This document shows, piece after piece, positions 25,924-33,910 of a stretch of DNA of 64,000 nt. Numbering within the stretch: position 1 is the first letter of the stretch; every line of letters starts with the position of its first letter. The position numbers and the translations under genes were made by a program. Under the pieces are notes generated by a model. That model ran no database searches, was not told the DNA's origin, and worked only from the letters and a program-made list of their open reading frames with translations. This stretch comes from Leifsonia shinshuensis (lineage in GTDB: Bacteria > Actinomycetota > Actinomycetes > Actinomycetales > Microbacteriaceae), in contig NZ_JACCFL010000001.1 of assembly GCF_013410375.1 (NCBI RefSeq), forward strand, positions 62,001 through 126,000. The letters run 5' to 3'.

Positions 25924-26795
25924 CCACCGCAACCCGCACCCCGGCCGTGCAGCGCGCCCCGCGCCGCCGCGCCCTCGGCATCGACCGCCGGCCCGGCTTC
26001 CTCGCCTACGGCATCCTGATCGCCCTCTTCGTCGGCGGCGCCTACCCGCTGTGGTGGTCGTTCGTCGCCGGCTCCAGCGACAGCACCGTGCTCACCTCGA
26101 CGTGGCCTCCGCTGCTGCCCGGCGGACAGTTCTGGAAGAACGTGGGCGCCGTGCTCGACACCGTGCCGTTCTGGCAGGCGCTCGGCAACTCGATCATCGT
26201 CTCCACCGTCATCACGGTGTCGGTCGTCGCCTTCTCGACGCTCGCCGGGTACGCGTTCGCGAAGCTGCGGTTCCGCGGCCGCGAAGGGCTGCTGGTGTTC
26301 GTGATCGGCACCCTCGCGGTGCCCACCCAGCTCGGCATCATCCCGCTGTTCATGGTGATGAAGCAGTTCGGCTGGACCGGGACCCTCGGCGCGGTGATCG
26401 TGCCGACGCTGGTCACCGCGTTCGGCGTGTTCTTCATGCGGCAGTACCTGGTGGACGTCATCCCCGAGGAGTTGATCGAGGCCGCGCGCGTCGACGGCGC
26501 GAACATGATCCGGACCTTCTGGCACGTCGGCGTCCCCGCCGCACGGCCGGCGATGGCGATCCTCGGGCTGTTCACCTTCATGACCGCGTGGACCGACTAC
26601 CTCTGGCCGCTGCTCGTCGCCCCGCAGAACCCGACCCTGCAGGTCGCGCTGAGCCAGCTGCAGTCCGCGAAGTACGTCGACTACTCGATCGTGCTGGCCG
26701 GCGCGGTGCTCGCGACCATCCCCCTGCTCATCCTGTTCGTGCTCGCCGGCAAGCAACTGGTCTCCGGCATCATGGCCGGCGCGGTGAAGGGCTGA
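25920..26795 (+). CDS. Sugar ABC transporter permease 2 (CebG-like)
   Basis: 291 residues. The ATG at 25920 overlaps the previous stop by 4 bp. Six membrane spans; EAA loop EAARVDGANMIRTFWHVGVP, ending with the family tail KQLVSGIMAGAVKG. It pairs with the upstream permease. An 80-bp stretch downstream is a partial duplicate of the gene's end and the next gene's start (26781-26820 against 26864-26900). Confidence 0.93.
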   Translation: MTTATRTPAVQRAPRRRALGIDRRPGFLAYGILIALFVGGAYPLWWSFVAGSSDSTVLTSTWPPLLPGGQFWKNVGAVLDTVPFWQALGNSIIVSTVITVSVVAFSTLAGYAFAKLRFRGREGLLVFVIGTLAVPTQLGIIPLFMVMKQFGWTGTLGAVIVPTLVTAFGVFFMRQYLVDVIPEELIEAARVDGANMIRTFWHVGVPAARPAMAILGLFTFMTAWTDYLWPLLVAPQNPTLQVALSQLQSAKYVDYSIVLAGAVLATIPLLILFVLAGKQLVSGIMAGAVKG

Positions 26796-26900
26796 GAACG
26801 AATGACCGACCACCGTACCTTCCGGGCTCGTGCCGGTGGCCTCCGGGCTCAGCCGGTCGGGGCGCGGTGAAAGGCTGACGAATGACCGACGACCGTACCC
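26781..26900 (+). repeat. Partial tandem duplication at the permease/beta-glucosidase junction
   Basis: GCGGTGAAGGGCTGAGAACG, then AATGACCGACCACCGTACC at 26781-26819, is repeated as GCGGTGAAAGGCTGACG, then AATGACCGACGACCGTACC from 26864. The first copy therefore holds a false start (ATG at 26802) for the beta-glucosidase, 80 bp before the true one at 26882; it stops after about 22 codons. The duplicate has drifted by several bases, so it is not recent. Confidence 0.8.
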
Positions 26901-28381
26901 CCTGGCCCACCGGCTTCCTCTGGGGCTCCGCCACCGCGGCGGCCCAGATCGAAGGTGCCGCGCACGAGGACGGCAAGGAGGACTCGATCTGGGACGCGTT
27001 CGCCCGGGTGCCCGGCGCGATCGCCGGCGGCGACACCCCTGAGCGCGCGATCGACCACTACCACCGCGTGCCGGAGGACGTGGCGCTGATGCGCGAGCTC
27101 GGCCTGCAGTCGTACCGCTTCTCCACCTCGTGGGCGCGGGTCAAGCCGGGCGACCGCACGGTCAACCGGGCCGGGCTGGACTTCTACAGCCGCCTGGTCG
27201 ACGAGCTGCTGGACGCCGGCATCCTGCCCTGGCTGACGCTGTACCACTGGGACCTCCCGCAGGCCCTCGAGGAGCGCGGCGGCTGGGCGAACCGCGAGAC
27301 GGCGTACCGGTTCCGCGACTACGCGGTGGCCGTCTACGACGCGCTCGGCGACCGGGTGTCGCACTGGACCACGTTCAACGAGCCGCTCTGCTCGTCCCTG
27401 ATCGCGTACGCGGCGGGCGAGCACGCGCCGGGCCGACGGGAGCCGCGCGCCGCGCTGGCCGCCCTCCACCACCAGCACCTGGCGCACGGGCTCGCCGTCG
27501 CCGCGATCCGCGACCTCGCCGGCGAGCACGACGGCCGCGCGGAGGAGCTGCGCGTCGGCATCACCCTCAACCTGACCAATGCGATCCCGGACGACCCGGA
27601 GGACGCCCGGGACCGGGACGCCGCCCGCCGCATCGACGGTCTGTGGAACCGGATGTACCTCGACCCGCTGCTCCACGGCACGTATCCGGCGGACGTGCTG
27701 GAGGACCTCCGCGACTACCGGTTCGAGGAGCTGGTGCACGACGGCGACCTGGCGGCGATCCGGCAGCCGATCGACTTCCTCGGGGTGAACCACTACCACG
27801 ACGACAACGTCAGCGGCCGGCCGCTCCCGGCCGACACCGTGGCCGCGCCGACGCCGACCGACCGCCCGAAGTCGTCGCCGTTCGTCGGCAGCGAGTTCGT
27901 CATGTTCCCGTCCCGCCACCTGCCGACCACGGCGATGGGCTGGGAGGTCAACCCGAACGGCCTCCGAGACCTGCTGGTGCGGCTCAGCGCCGAGTACCCG
28001 GCGCTGCCGCCGCTGTACATCACCGAGAACGGCGCGGCGTACGACGACGTGGTGGACGACGACGGCCGCATCCGCGACCTGGAGCGGGAGGCGTACATCC
28101 TCGACCACCTCGACGCGGTCCGGGAGGCCGTCGCCGCCGGCGCCGACGTGCGCGGCTACTTCGTCTGGTCGCTGCTCGACAACTTCGAGTGGGCCTGGGG
28201 GTACGCCAAGCGGTTCGGGATCGTGCACGTCGACTACGACACCCTGGAGCGCACCGTGAAGGACTCCGGGCGCGCGTACGCCCGGGTGATCGCCGAGGCC
28301 CGACAGGCGGAGGCGCGACAGGCCCAGGCGGCCGCCGCGGTGGTTGGCGCGCCCATTGGACCTGCCGCGGCACGCGCCTAA
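26882..28381 (+). CDS. GH1 family beta-glucosidase (BglC-like)
   Basis: 499 residues, slightly longer than usual because of an Ala-rich tail. The family 1 TIM barrel is complete: FLWGSATAAAQIEGA at the N-terminus, the acid/base in TFNEP (E167), the nucleophile in ITENG (E382), and the aglycone-site signature WSLLDNFEWAWGYAKRFGI. There is no signal peptide, so it acts in the cytoplasm on imported cellobiose-like beta-glucosides, releasing glucose. It is the catabolic gene of the operon that starts at 23357. Confidence 0.95.
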   Translation: MTDDRTPWPTGFLWGSATAAAQIEGAAHEDGKEDSIWDAFARVPGAIAGGDTPERAIDHYHRVPEDVALMRELGLQSYRFSTSWARVKPGDRTVNRAGLDFYSRLVDELLDAGILPWLTLYHWDLPQALEERGGWANRETAYRFRDYAVAVYDALGDRVSHWTTFNEPLCSSLIAYAAGEHAPGRREPRAALAALHHQHLAHGLAVAAIRDLAGEHDGRAEELRVGITLNLTNAIPDDPEDARDRDAARRIDGLWNRMYLDPLLHGTYPADVLEDLRDYRFEELVHDGDLAAIRQPIDFLGVNHYHDDNVSGRPLPADTVAAPTPTDRPKSSPFVGSEFVMFPSRHLPTTAMGWEVNPNGLRDLLVRLSAEYPALPPLYITENGAAYDDVVDDDGRIRDLEREAYILDHLDAVREAVAAGADVRGYFVWSLLDNFEWAWGYAKRFGIVHVDYDTLERTVKDSGRAYARVIAEARQAEARQAQAAAAVVGAPIGPAAARA

Positions 28382-28384
28382 CAT
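28356..28384 (+). promoter_or_regulatory. Own promoter of the LacI gene
   Basis: TTGGAC (28356-28361), a 17-bp spacer and TAACAT (28379-28384) make a good promoter overlapping the end of the beta-glucosidase gene. An 8-bp hairpin, GGGCGTCG/CGACGCCC, follows at about 28389-28406. The repressor can thus be made without induction of the operon. Confidence 0.6.
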
Positions 28385-28438
28385 AGGTCGGGCGTCGACC
28401 GACGCCCCGACGCCCGAGCGGCCCGAGGAGAGGACCCC

Positions 28439-29461
28439 ATGACGACGGAGCAGGTGGACGGCCGCAGCGTGCCGACCCTGGAGGCCGTGGCCGCGCGCGC
28501 GGGCGTCTCCCGGGCGACCGTTTCGCGCGTCGTGAACGGCTCCACCAAGGTCACGCCGGAGGTGGTGGCCGCGGTCACGCGCGCGATCTCCGACCTCAAC
28601 TACGTGCCGAACCGCGCCGCCCGCTCGCTGGCCTCCCGGCGCACGCAGGTGATCGCACTGGTGGTGCCGGAGTCGACGGCCAAGGTCTTCGCCGACCCGT
28701 TCTTCGCGTCCATCGTGCAGGGCGTCGCGCTGAGCCTCGCCGACACCGAGTACACACTCAACATGGTCATCTCGTCGGAGACCAACCCCGACAAGACCCG
28801 CCGCTACCTGATGGGCGGCAACGTGGACGGCGCGCTGGTGGTCTCCCACCACTCCGGCGACCACTCCTACGCGCAGCTCGGCTCCACGCTGCCGATCGTG
28901 TTCGGCGGCCGGCCGGTGAGCGAGGCGCAGCACGAGTCGTACTTCGTCGACGTGGACAACGTCGCGGGCTCGGCCGGGGCGGCGGAGCACCTGATCGAGC
29001 GCGGCCGCAGGAACATCGCGCTCATCACCGGGCCGCAGGACATGCCGGCCGGTCTCGACCGCTACACCGGCTGGCGCCGGGCGCTCGAGGCGCACGGGCT
29101 GGACCACACGCTGGTCGAGTACGGCGACTTCTCGCCCTCCTCCGGCCTGGAGGCCATGCGTCGCCTGCTCGCCGCCGGCCGCCCGATCGACGGCCTGTTC
29201 GCGGCGAACGACCAGATGGCGGCGGGCGCGTACTCGGCCATCCACGAGGCCGGCCTCAGCATCCCGGGCGACATCGCGGTGGTCGGCTTCGACGACGACA
29301 ACTTCGGGCTCACCGCGACGCCGCCGCTCACCACCGTGCACCAGCCGTCCATCGGCCTGGGTCAGGCAATGGCCCGCGTCCTCGTCCGCCGCCTCGCTGG
29401 CGAGCCGGTCGACCGCGTCACCCTCCTCCCCACCGAGCTCGTCGTCCGCCAGAGCTCCTAG
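28439..29461 (+). CDS. LacI-family repressor (CebR-like)
   Basis: 340 residues. The helix-turn-helix and hinge (TLEAVAARAGVSRATVSRVV, YVPNRAARSLASRR) are followed by a periplasmic-binding-like sensor domain with DGLFAANDQMAAGAYSAI and VVGFDDDNF. It lies directly after the beta-glucosidase gene and is the obvious ligand of the GAGAGCGCTCTC operators at 23271-23309, releasing them when the imported disaccharide binds. The ATG has GAGGAGAGG 6 nt upstream. Confidence 0.93.
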   Translation: MTTEQVDGRSVPTLEAVAARAGVSRATVSRVVNGSTKVTPEVVAAVTRAISDLNYVPNRAARSLASRRTQVIALVVPESTAKVFADPFFASIVQGVALSLADTEYTLNMVISSETNPDKTRRYLMGGNVDGALVVSHHSGDHSYAQLGSTLPIVFGGRPVSEAQHESYFVDVDNVAGSAGAAEHLIERGRRNIALITGPQDMPAGLDRYTGWRRALEAHGLDHTLVEYGDFSPSSGLEAMRRLLAAGRPIDGLFAANDQMAAGAYSAIHEAGLSIPGDIAVVGFDDDNFGLTATPPLTTVHQPSIGLGQAMARVLVRRLAGEPVDRVTLLPTELVVRQSS

Positions 29462-29484
29462 CGCGCCGCTGCGCGACCAGCTCC

Positions 29485-29511
29485 GGAGATCCGGGCTGGT
29501 GGCCGCGTGAT
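29485..29511. repeat. Dispersed intergenic element (copy 1)
   Basis: GGAGATCCGGGCTG at 29485-29498 also occurs at 36614-36627. Here CGGAGATC pairs with GATCACG/GATCTCCG sequence 15 bp on, giving a hairpin. Both copies lie just after the 3' end of a plus-strand gene and before a convergent gene. Confidence 0.5.
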
Positions 29512-29605
29512 CTCCGTAGCAACGGACCGCCACGCCGCGGCGCGGGCTAGTGTTCCGGAACTCCGGACATCGGGGCGGTGGCGCGCGGCTGTCAGTGGGG
29601 TGCGG

Positions 29606-30433
29606 TCAGGCGAGGGCTCGGTAGAGGCGGTTGCCGATGGCGGCGAGGAGGAAGCTGGTCGCGGCGATCGCGGAGACGCCGCCGGCGTACGCGATGAACA
29701 GGTGCTCCGTGCCGTTCTGCGTCGAGGTGTAGGTGACGATGAGCGCGATGGCCGCCCAGACACCGCACGCCGCCGCGATCCAGACCAGCGCCCACAGCTT
29801 CGACCGCACCGGGGGGTCTGCCGGGCTCAGCCGCAGCCCCGCCACGACGATCCCGGCGATGCAGCCCCAGAACGCGACGACCAGCATCCCGGCGATCACA
29901 TCGCTCGGGCGGTGCCACTGCTCCACCAGCGTGGAGGCGCCCGCGGCGATCGTGAACACGGAGCCGACGACCGCGGCGAGCGGCCGGTACCGCGGCGAGG
30001 CGACCAGGAAGACGACCAGCGCGGCCGAAGCGGCGACGGCCGTGTGCCCGGACGGCAGCGAGTTCGCGAGCCCCGCGTCCACCCCCTTCGACGGCCGCGA
30101 CAGCACGGAGTACTTGAGCACCTGGGTGCTCACGTTCGCCGCGACCGCGGCGATGACCGCGATGATGAACACCAGCCAGTTGCGTCGCACCAGCACGATG
30201 ACCACCGCGATGATCGCGCCGATCACCACCGCCGCGGCGGGCAGCGCGTTGAGGAACGCGTGCGCGAAGTCGATCAGGTCGCCCTTCCAGACGTCGGCGC
30301 CGGCGAACGAGCGCTCGTCGAGCACCTGACCCATGTAGGTGCGCACGAAGAACAGGTACACCCCGGTGAACACGATCGTGGTCCCCAGAGCACCCCAGAC
30401 GAACGGCAGGAGTCGGAGGGGGGCGGGTCGCAT
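29606..30433 (-). CDS. PAP2-superfamily phosphatase, membrane-bound
   Basis: 275 residues from the ATG at 30433, with AAGGG 9 nt upstream; longer frames upstream lack a site. It has about six membrane spans. The three-part phosphatase signature is present: KYSVLSRP, SLPSGHTAVAAS and LVEQWHRPSDVIAG. It may dephosphorylate undecaprenyl pyrophosphate or phosphatidic acid at the outer face of the membrane. It is divergent from the SRPBCC gene and convergent with the LacI gene. Confidence 0.9.
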   Translation of the reverse strand: MRPAPLRLLPFVWGALGTTIVFTGVYLFFVRTYMGQVLDERSFAGADVWKGDLIDFAHAFLNALPAAAVVIGAIIAVVIVLVRRNWLVFIIAVIAAVAANVSTQVLKYSVLSRPSKGVDAGLANSLPSGHTAVAASAALVVFLVASPRYRPLAAVVGSVFTIAAGASTLVEQWHRPSDVIAGMLVVAFWGCIAGIVVAGLRLSPADPPVRSKLWALVWIAAACGVWAAIALIVTYTSTQNGTEHLFIAYAGGVSAIAATSFLLAAIGNRLYRALA

Positions 30434-30539
30434 AGTAATCAACCCTTCCACACCCATCCCGGGAACTGCCGAGAAAACCGGGAACGTCGCCGAAAGGCCG
30501 CTGGTGCGTAACCTGCGAAGGCGGGTGTAGGACGGCGGC

Positions 30540-30989
30540 ATGAGGAGCTTCACCGACACGATCGAGATCGACGCGCCGGCGCACGACGTCTACGCGACGC
30601 TCCGCGCAGTCGACGCCTACCCGGGCTGGCTGACGCACTCGATGGTCTACCGCGGGACGCGCGTCCCGCCGGGGCAGGCCGCCCCGCCGCCGGACGGCCC
30701 TCCGACCTACGTGGACGCCACGATGATCGGGCGGATGCGCGGCGAGCTGGTCGACGACGTGCCGGACCGGGAGTTGCGCTTCCACCAGGCGAAACCGTCC
30801 GGCCGCGTCGACGCGCTGATCGTGTACGACGTCGAGGACTCCGGCGGCGTGACCCGGGTCACCCGGGTCGGGCAGCTGACGACCCACGGGATGTACCGCG
30901 CGGTCGAGCCGGTGTTCGTGATGGTGGCCGCCAGGGAGAGCCGCCGCACGATGAAGGCGCTCAAGGCGCACGTGGAGGCTCCGGGCTGA
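30540..30989 (+). CDS. SRPBCC/START-like small-molecule-binding protein
   Basis: 149 residues. The pattern FTDTIEIDAPAHDVYATLRA, VDAYPGWL at the N-terminus and the long C-terminal helix (PVFVMVAARESRRTMKALKA) are those of the polyketide cyclase/dehydrase (START-like) fold, which has a deep hydrophobic cavity. A short loop with QAAPPPDGPP interrupts the sheet. Ligand and role are unknown. It is convergent with the methyltransferase gene, 6 bp apart. Confidence 0.8.
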   Translation: MRSFTDTIEIDAPAHDVYATLRAVDAYPGWLTHSMVYRGTRVPPGQAAPPPDGPPTYVDATMIGRMRGELVDDVPDRELRFHQAKPSGRVDALIVYDVEDSGGVTRVTRVGQLTTHGMYRAVEPVFVMVAARESRRTMKALKAHVEAPG

Positions 30990-30995
30990 GGCGGC

Positions 30996-31880
30996 TCAGC
31001 CGGCGAAGAGCACGTCCGGCTGCCCGCTGAACCGCGCGCGCATCACGGCGACCGCGTCCGCGCTGCTGTCGACCAGCAGGAACCGGCGGCCCAGCGCCGC
31101 CGCGACCGCCCCGGTGGTGCCGCTGCCGGCGAAGAAGTCGAGCACCCAGTCGCCCTCGCGGCTCGACGCCTGCACGATGCGGCGCAGGACGCCCTCCGGC
31201 TTCTGGGTCGGGTAGCCGGTCTTCTCGCGACCGGTCGGCGAGACGATGGTGTGCCACCAGACGTCGGTGGGCAGCTTGCCCAGCTCCGCCTTCTCGGGGG
31301 TGACCAGGCCGGGAGCCATGTACGGCTCGCGGTCGACGGCCGAGGAGTCGAAGTAGTAGTCGGCCGGGTTCTTGACGTAGACCAGGATCGTGTCGTGCTT
31401 GGCCGGCCAGCGGTTCTTCGCCTTGGCGCCGTAGTCGTACGCCCAGACGATCTCGTTGAGGAATGACTCGCGCCCGAACAGCGCGTCCAGCAGCACCTTG
31501 GCGTAGTGCGACTCCCGGTAGTCCAGGTGCAGGTAGAGCGTGCCGGTGTCGGCGAGCAGCCGCCACGCCTCGATCAGCCGCGGCTCCAGGAAGCCCCAGT
31601 AGTCCTCGAACCGGTCGTCGTAGCTGAGGATGTCGCCCTTGATGCGCTCGTAGCTGCGGCCCTTGAAGCCGATGACGCTGCCGGCGCCGGCCTCCGACCG
31701 CACCGCCGTCGTGCGCTGGCGCGCCTGCGAGCGGCCGGTGTTGAACGGCGGATCGAGGTAGATCAGCTGGAACGCGGAGGACGGGAGCCCGGCGATGACC
31801 TCCAGGTTGTCGCCGCGGACGATCGTGCTCGGCCCGTCGGGTCGCCACAGCCCGGACGCGGCGGCGGCGGGCTCTGACAT
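30996..31880 (-). CDS. Site-specific DNA methyltransferase (amino-type, beta class)
   Basis: 294 residues from the ATG at 31880; another in-frame ATG lies six codons upstream. Motif IV DPPF (residues 43-46) comes before motif I-like FFAGSGTTGAVAAALG (near 255-270), the order of beta-class N6-adenine/N4-cytosine methylases. Motif YPTQKPEGVLRR precedes motif I. No restriction endonuclease gene is adjacent, so it looks like an orphan (CcrM/YhdJ-like) modification enzyme; its target sequence cannot be told. It is divergent from the GNAT gene. Confidence 0.92.
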   Translation of the reverse strand: MSEPAAAASGLWRPDGPSTIVRGDNLEVIAGLPSSAFQLIYLDPPFNTGRSQARQRTTAVRSEAGAGSVIGFKGRSYERIKGDILSYDDRFEDYWGFLEPRLIEAWRLLADTGTLYLHLDYRESHYAKVLLDALFGRESFLNEIVWAYDYGAKAKNRWPAKHDTILVYVKNPADYYFDSSAVDREPYMAPGLVTPEKAELGKLPTDVWWHTIVSPTGREKTGYPTQKPEGVLRRIVQASSREGDWVLDFFAGSGTTGAVAAALGRRFLLVDSSADAVAVMRARFSGQPDVLFAG

Positions 31881-31945
31881 GCCTCCATTCTCCCGCATGG
31901 ACCCGACCTGCGGCGGTCGGCGCGGTCGGGCGGTACCCTGACGGC

Positions 31946-32230
31946 ATGACGCTGACCGTCGAGAACCAGCCCGATCAGTCCCGCTACGCCCTGCTGAAGG
32001 ACGGCGAAGTCATCGGGGTCGCCGAATACGAGCTCCGCGGCGACGCCATCGTGTTCGTGCACACCGAGGTCGACCCGGAGAAGCGCGAGCGCGGGATGGC
32101 CTCCCAGCTCGTCCAGACGGCGCTCGACGACGTGCGCGATCACACCGAGCTGCGGGTGATCGCGACGTGCCCGTACGTGCGCCGCTGGCTGGCGGACCAC
32201 CCCGAGTACCTGGCGCTGCAGCGCCGCTGA
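31946..32230 (+). CDS. GNAT-family N-acetyltransferase-like protein (YjdJ type)
   Basis: 94 residues, the length of the small GCN5-related subfamily. The acetyl-CoA loop is KRERGMASQLVQTALDDVR, followed by VIATCPYVRRWLADHPEYL, the family ending. It likely acetylates a small molecule or protein. A TACCCT box (31934-31939) ends 6 nt before the ATG, and no Shine-Dalgarno is visible, so the gene is leaderless. A tandem repeat begins at its stop codon. Confidence 0.85.
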   Translation: MTLTVENQPDQSRYALLKDGEVIGVAEYELRGDAIVFVHTEVDPEKRERGMASQLVQTALDDVRDHTELRVIATCPYVRRWLADHPEYLALQRR

Positions 32231-32298
32231 GCCGGGCCGGGCCGCTGAGCCGGGCCGACCGCTGAGCCGGGCCGAGCCGCTGAGCCGCTGAGCCGGCC
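32227..32298. repeat. Tandem CTGAGC-based repeat after the GNAT gene
   Basis: Units of about 16 bp, GCCGCTGAGCCGGGCC with variants, follow each other about four times, the first CTGA being the stop codon of the GNAT gene. The repeat fills the whole gap to the next, convergent gene. A similar stop-anchored heptamer repeat lies at 50921-50969. Confidence 0.75.
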
Positions 32299-32667
32299 TT
32301 AGGCGCGGTGCGAGGCGGTGGTGCGCGTGGTCGCGCGACCCTCCTCGGAGGGCGCACGCCCCTCCGCGCGCTGACCGCGGCCCGCGGGCCCGACGTCGAT
32401 CGTGATCTTGCCGGCATCCCAGACGCCCGCGTCGCCGCCGTCGCCGGGCAGCGGCGCCGGAGCGGGGAGGAACGACTGCCGGTCCAGCTCCTGCTGGGCC
32501 TCGTGACGCGTGGGGGCGAAGATCTCGTCGAACGAGCCGCCGATCGCGCCGCTCATGCTGCCGGAGCCTCGGGCCGCCTTGTTGGAGAGGTCGATCCAGC
32601 CGAGCTTCACACCCGTCACGATCGCCGCGACGATGCCCACCACCACGACCACGGCCCACCAATTCAC
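32299..32667 (-). CDS. Uncharacterised single-span membrane protein
   Basis: 122 residues from the GTG at 32667. One N-terminal membrane helix (WWAVVVVVGIVAAIVTGVKLG), then a Gly/Ser-rich part and a cytoplasmic segment containing GGSFDEIFAPTRHEAQQELD and a basic, Arg-rich tail. I have seen no named domain. A TACCCT box ends 7 nt before the GTG and there is no Shine-Dalgarno, which supports a leaderless start here rather than further upstream. Confidence 0.7.
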   Translation of the reverse strand: MNWWAVVVVVGIVAAIVTGVKLGWIDLSNKAARGSGSMSGAIGGSFDEIFAPTRHEAQQELDRQSFLPAPAPLPGDGGDAGVWDAGKITIDVGPAGRGQRAEGRAPSEEGRATTRTTASHRA

Positions 32668-32759
32668 GCCGTCAAGGGTACCGGACGGTTCTGGACGCTC
32701 CCCTGACGCACAGGAACCGCCAAGGTCGCCGGGCCAGCGCGGGAGGCGCGCGACGCGGG

Positions 32760-33809
32760 TCAGGGCACCCGGTACAGCCACTCCTCCGTCGCGAACTTGG
32801 ACTCCACCAGGCGCTCGGCCTCCTCGTACTCCGCCTCGGTGAGGTCGCCGTCGGTCGCGCCGTACAGGCTTCGGAAGGTCAGCTTCATCTGCTCGATGAT
32901 CTCGGAGCGGCTGAGGCCGGTCTGGCTGCGCAGCGGGTCGACGCGCTTGGCGGCGCTGGTGATGCCCTTGTCGCTGATCTTCTCCCGGCCGATGCGGAGG
33001 ACCTCCGTCATCTTCTGGCCGTCCATGTCGTAGCTCATGGTGACGTGGTGGAGCACGGCGCCGGATCCGAGGCGCTTCTGGGCGGCGCCGCCGATCTTGC
33101 CCTTCGGGCTGGTGATGTCGTTGAGCGGGACGTAGCTGGCGTCGATGCCGAGCGACTTGAGCGCGATGACGGCCCACTCGTCGAGGAACGCGTAGCTGTC
33201 GGCGAAGCTCATCCCCTGGACCAGGTCCGCGGGGGCGTAGATCGAGTAGGTGACGACCGAGCCGGCCTCCATGAACATGGCGCCGCCGCCGGTGATCCGG
33301 CGCACGACCTGCACGCCGTACTTCTCGGCGTTGACCGGGTCGACCTCGTTCTTGACCGACTGGAAGCTGCCGATGACGACGGCGGGCTCGTCCCACTCCC
33401 AGATCCGGAGGGTCGGACCGCGGCGGCCCTCGCCGACCTCCGTGGTCAGCACCTCGTCGAGGGCGAGGTGCATGAGCGGCGAGACGGCCTTGGCGTGCAC
33501 GATCTGCCAGTCGTAGTCGCGCCAGCTCGTCGCCCGGGCGAGCGCGCGGCGCACGGCGACTGCGACTGCCTCCGGCGAGAAGCCGAGCAGCGACGCGCCC
33601 TCGGGGAGCGCGTCCTTGACCGCGGCGGCGATGGTCTTGGAGTCCGCCTCGGCGGGGAGCCCGTCGACGGCGGCGTCGATCGCCTCCAGCGCGGTGTCGG
33701 GCTCGAGGAAGAAGTCGCCCGCCAGCCGGAACCCCGAGATCAGCCCGTCCACGACCTCCAGGTCGACGACGACGAGCTTGCCACCCGGCACCTTGTACTC
33801 ACCATGCAT
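32760..33809 (-). CDS. lplA: Lipoate-protein ligase A family protein
   Basis: 349 residues. The N-terminal 90 residues resemble the accessory domain that is usually C-terminal or separate in LplA. The catalytic BPL/LplA domain (about 95-345) has VVRRITGGGAMFMEAGSV, SPKGKIGGAAQKRL with the lipoate-binding Lys, and AVLHHVTMSY. It attaches lipoate, or a similar octanoyl/biotin-like group, to carrier proteins of 2-oxoacid dehydrogenases. The ATG at 33809 has TAGGCT (33816-33821) 6 nt upstream, a leaderless start. Confidence 0.88.
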   Translation of the reverse strand: MHGEYKVPGGKLVVVDLEVVDGLISGFRLAGDFFLEPDTALEAIDAAVDGLPAEADSKTIAAAVKDALPEGASLLGFSPEAVAVAVRRALARATSWRDYDWQIVHAKAVSPLMHLALDEVLTTEVGEGRRGPTLRIWEWDEPAVVIGSFQSVKNEVDPVNAEKYGVQVVRRITGGGAMFMEAGSVVTYSIYAPADLVQGMSFADSYAFLDEWAVIALKSLGIDASYVPLNDITSPKGKIGGAAQKRLGSGAVLHHVTMSYDMDGQKMTEVLRIGREKISDKGITSAAKRVDPLRSQTGLSRSEIIEQMKLTFRSLYGATDGDLTEAEYEEAERLVESKFATEEWLYRVP

Positions 33810-33834
33810 GGGACCAGCCTAGAACCCGCGCCGG

Positions 33835-33908
33835 GCAGCCATCTCTTCCTCACTTTCTCCCGCCTCCGCACGGCGTGTTGCGGGAGAAAGTGAGGAAGCG
33901 ATGGCTGC
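33835..33908. terminator. 29-bp near-perfect inverted repeat
   Basis: 33835-33863 and 33880-33908 are reverse complements with a single mismatch, around a 16-nt loop. It starts 2 bp after the lipase stop codon on the minus strand and ends about 25 bp before the lplA start. It would fold into a very stable RNA hairpin and probably isolates the two minus-strand genes. No long T-run follows, so classical termination is not certain. Confidence 0.75.
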
Positions 33909-33910
33909 GG

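Noticed and set aside
28382..28438. Hairpin after the beta-glucosidase gene as a full terminator
   Set aside because: No T-run follows and it lies within the leader of the LacI gene after that gene's own promoter.
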